Assembly: GCA_946482325.1 (NCBI GenBank)
Contig: CAMLRA010000001.1
Location: 34,651-98,650 of the forward strand
DNA: 64,000 nt
From: an uncultured Chromatiaceae bacterium
Lineage (GTDB): Bacteria; Pseudomonadota; Gammaproteobacteria; Enterobacterales; Alteromonadaceae
Reading direction: 5' to 3'
Both the position numbers and the translations under genes were made by a program. Below, piece by piece: positions 63,681 through 64,000 of this stretch; positions within the stretch are counted from its first letter, which is position 1; each line of letters opens with the position of its first letter. The notes beneath the pieces were generated by a model. It saw nothing but the letters and a program-made list of their open reading frames with translations, did no database searches and was not told the DNA's origin.

Positions 63681-64000
63681 TTAGAATTTAAAGCTGGCCG
63701 TCAGACCAAAACCACGGTTGCTGGCCTTCAGTTCTTCATCTTCGATATCCGGACGCACCAGATATTCCAGTGCCAGAGTCAGCTTGTCATTGACGTCGTA
63801 CTGAAAACCAACACCATAAGCCAGGCCATTTTCGCTGCTATCGACGTTCTCTGCTTTACCATCGACGACCGCATCGGCATTAAATTTGGTGTAGTCGTAA
63901 CCAGCCAGACCATACAGTGCCATCCCTTCAGCAACCGGATAGCTGGCTTTGGCAAACAGCGCATAACTGCGATCAATCCCTACGGTCAGGCTGTTGCCTT
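63681..64000 (-). CDS. Outer-membrane beta-barrel protein, N-terminus outside the window
   Basis: The last 106 or so residues of a protein whose start lies beyond base 64000; the frame remains open to the edge. The visible part alternates hydrophobic and polar residues in strands (YALFAKASYPV, MALYGLAGYDYTKF, LAYGVGFQYDVND, LTLALEYLVRP) and ends FGLTASFKF with a terminal Phe. This fits OmpA/opacity-type porin-like barrels (OMP_b-brl). The function cannot be decided from the fragment. Confidence 0.8.
   Translation of the reverse strand, partial: GNSLTVGIDRSYALFAKASYPVAEGMALYGLAGYDYTKFNADAVVDGKAENVDSSENGLAYGVGFQYDVNDKLTLALEYLVRPDIEDEELKASNRGFGLTASFKF

Noticed and set aside
1..64000. tRNA, rRNA, CRISPR array or prophage genes
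   Set aside because: I looked for tRNA T-arm and acceptor patterns, evenly spaced repeats and phage structural genes by eye and saw none; a dedicated search could still find a weak candidate.

Overview
The window reads as chromosomal DNA of a free-living gammaproteobacterium, most likely an Alteromonadales/Chromatiaceae relative of the Rheinheimera or Alishewanella type. This is inferred from the gene families (ArfA, a LexA-box uvrA, a YajR-like MFS gene next to ssb, SapC/tryptophan-halogenase-like/TonB-receptor carbohydrate genes), the moderately high G+C, and the gammaproteobacterial layout. I see no tRNA, rRNA, CRISPR array, prophage or transposase gene.

Bases 1-23,000 form a carbohydrate locus. 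It holds an alpha/beta hydrolase (cut by the window edge), an SMP-30 lactonase, glycerol kinase, glycerol-3-phosphate dehydrogenase, 2-dehydro-3-deoxygalactonokinase, an SDR sugar dehydrogenase, a FadR-type regulator, a GH36 alpha-galactosidase, a GH42 beta-galactosidase, an SSS sodium/sugar symporter, a SapC-like protein, a tryptophan-halogenase-like flavoprotein, a TonB-dependent receptor, aldose epimerase and triosephosphate isomerase. Six near-palindromic 17-bp sites (consensus TATTTAT-CAT-ATAAATA) precede glpK, glpD, the regulator/SDR pair, the two galactosidases, the TonB receptor and the epimerase/isomerase pair. The genes together suggest import and cytoplasmic hydrolysis of a galactosyl-glycerol (a galactolipid headgroup or floridoside-like solute). 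Galactose would be oxidised by a De Ley-Doudoroff route, glycerol would go to DHAP, and the isomerase would join the two. A small type II toxin-antitoxin pair and an outer-membrane protein sit inside the block.

Bases 23,000-34,900 are mostly housekeeping: ssb, a YajR-like MFS transporter, a GGDEF protein, a TraB/DUF5694-like protein, uvrA behind a LexA box, a diheme cytochrome c peroxidase-like lipoprotein, and an EF-hand membrane protein. An AT-rich O-acyltransferase segment (34,893-37,035) follows. It is flanked by 345-bp direct repeats that duplicate the end of the EF-hand gene, a clear sign of recent insertion. Next come a LytS/LytTR two-component pair and an ABC transporter whose permease is fused to an M1 metallopeptidase, then arfA with a terminator inside its coding region.

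Bases 44,200-64,000 carry an exported M1 aminopeptidase, a FrnE-like DsbA protein, an M14-type peptidase, small membrane proteins with an XRE regulator, a sensory group (solute-binding protein, chemoreceptor, GGDEF protein), two more transporters, a GAF histidine kinase, an S9 peptidase lipoprotein and a truncated outer-membrane beta-barrel. Two copies of a 264-bp MITE-like element with 20-bp inverted ends occur here. Paired compensatory changes between the copies support a conserved hairpin.
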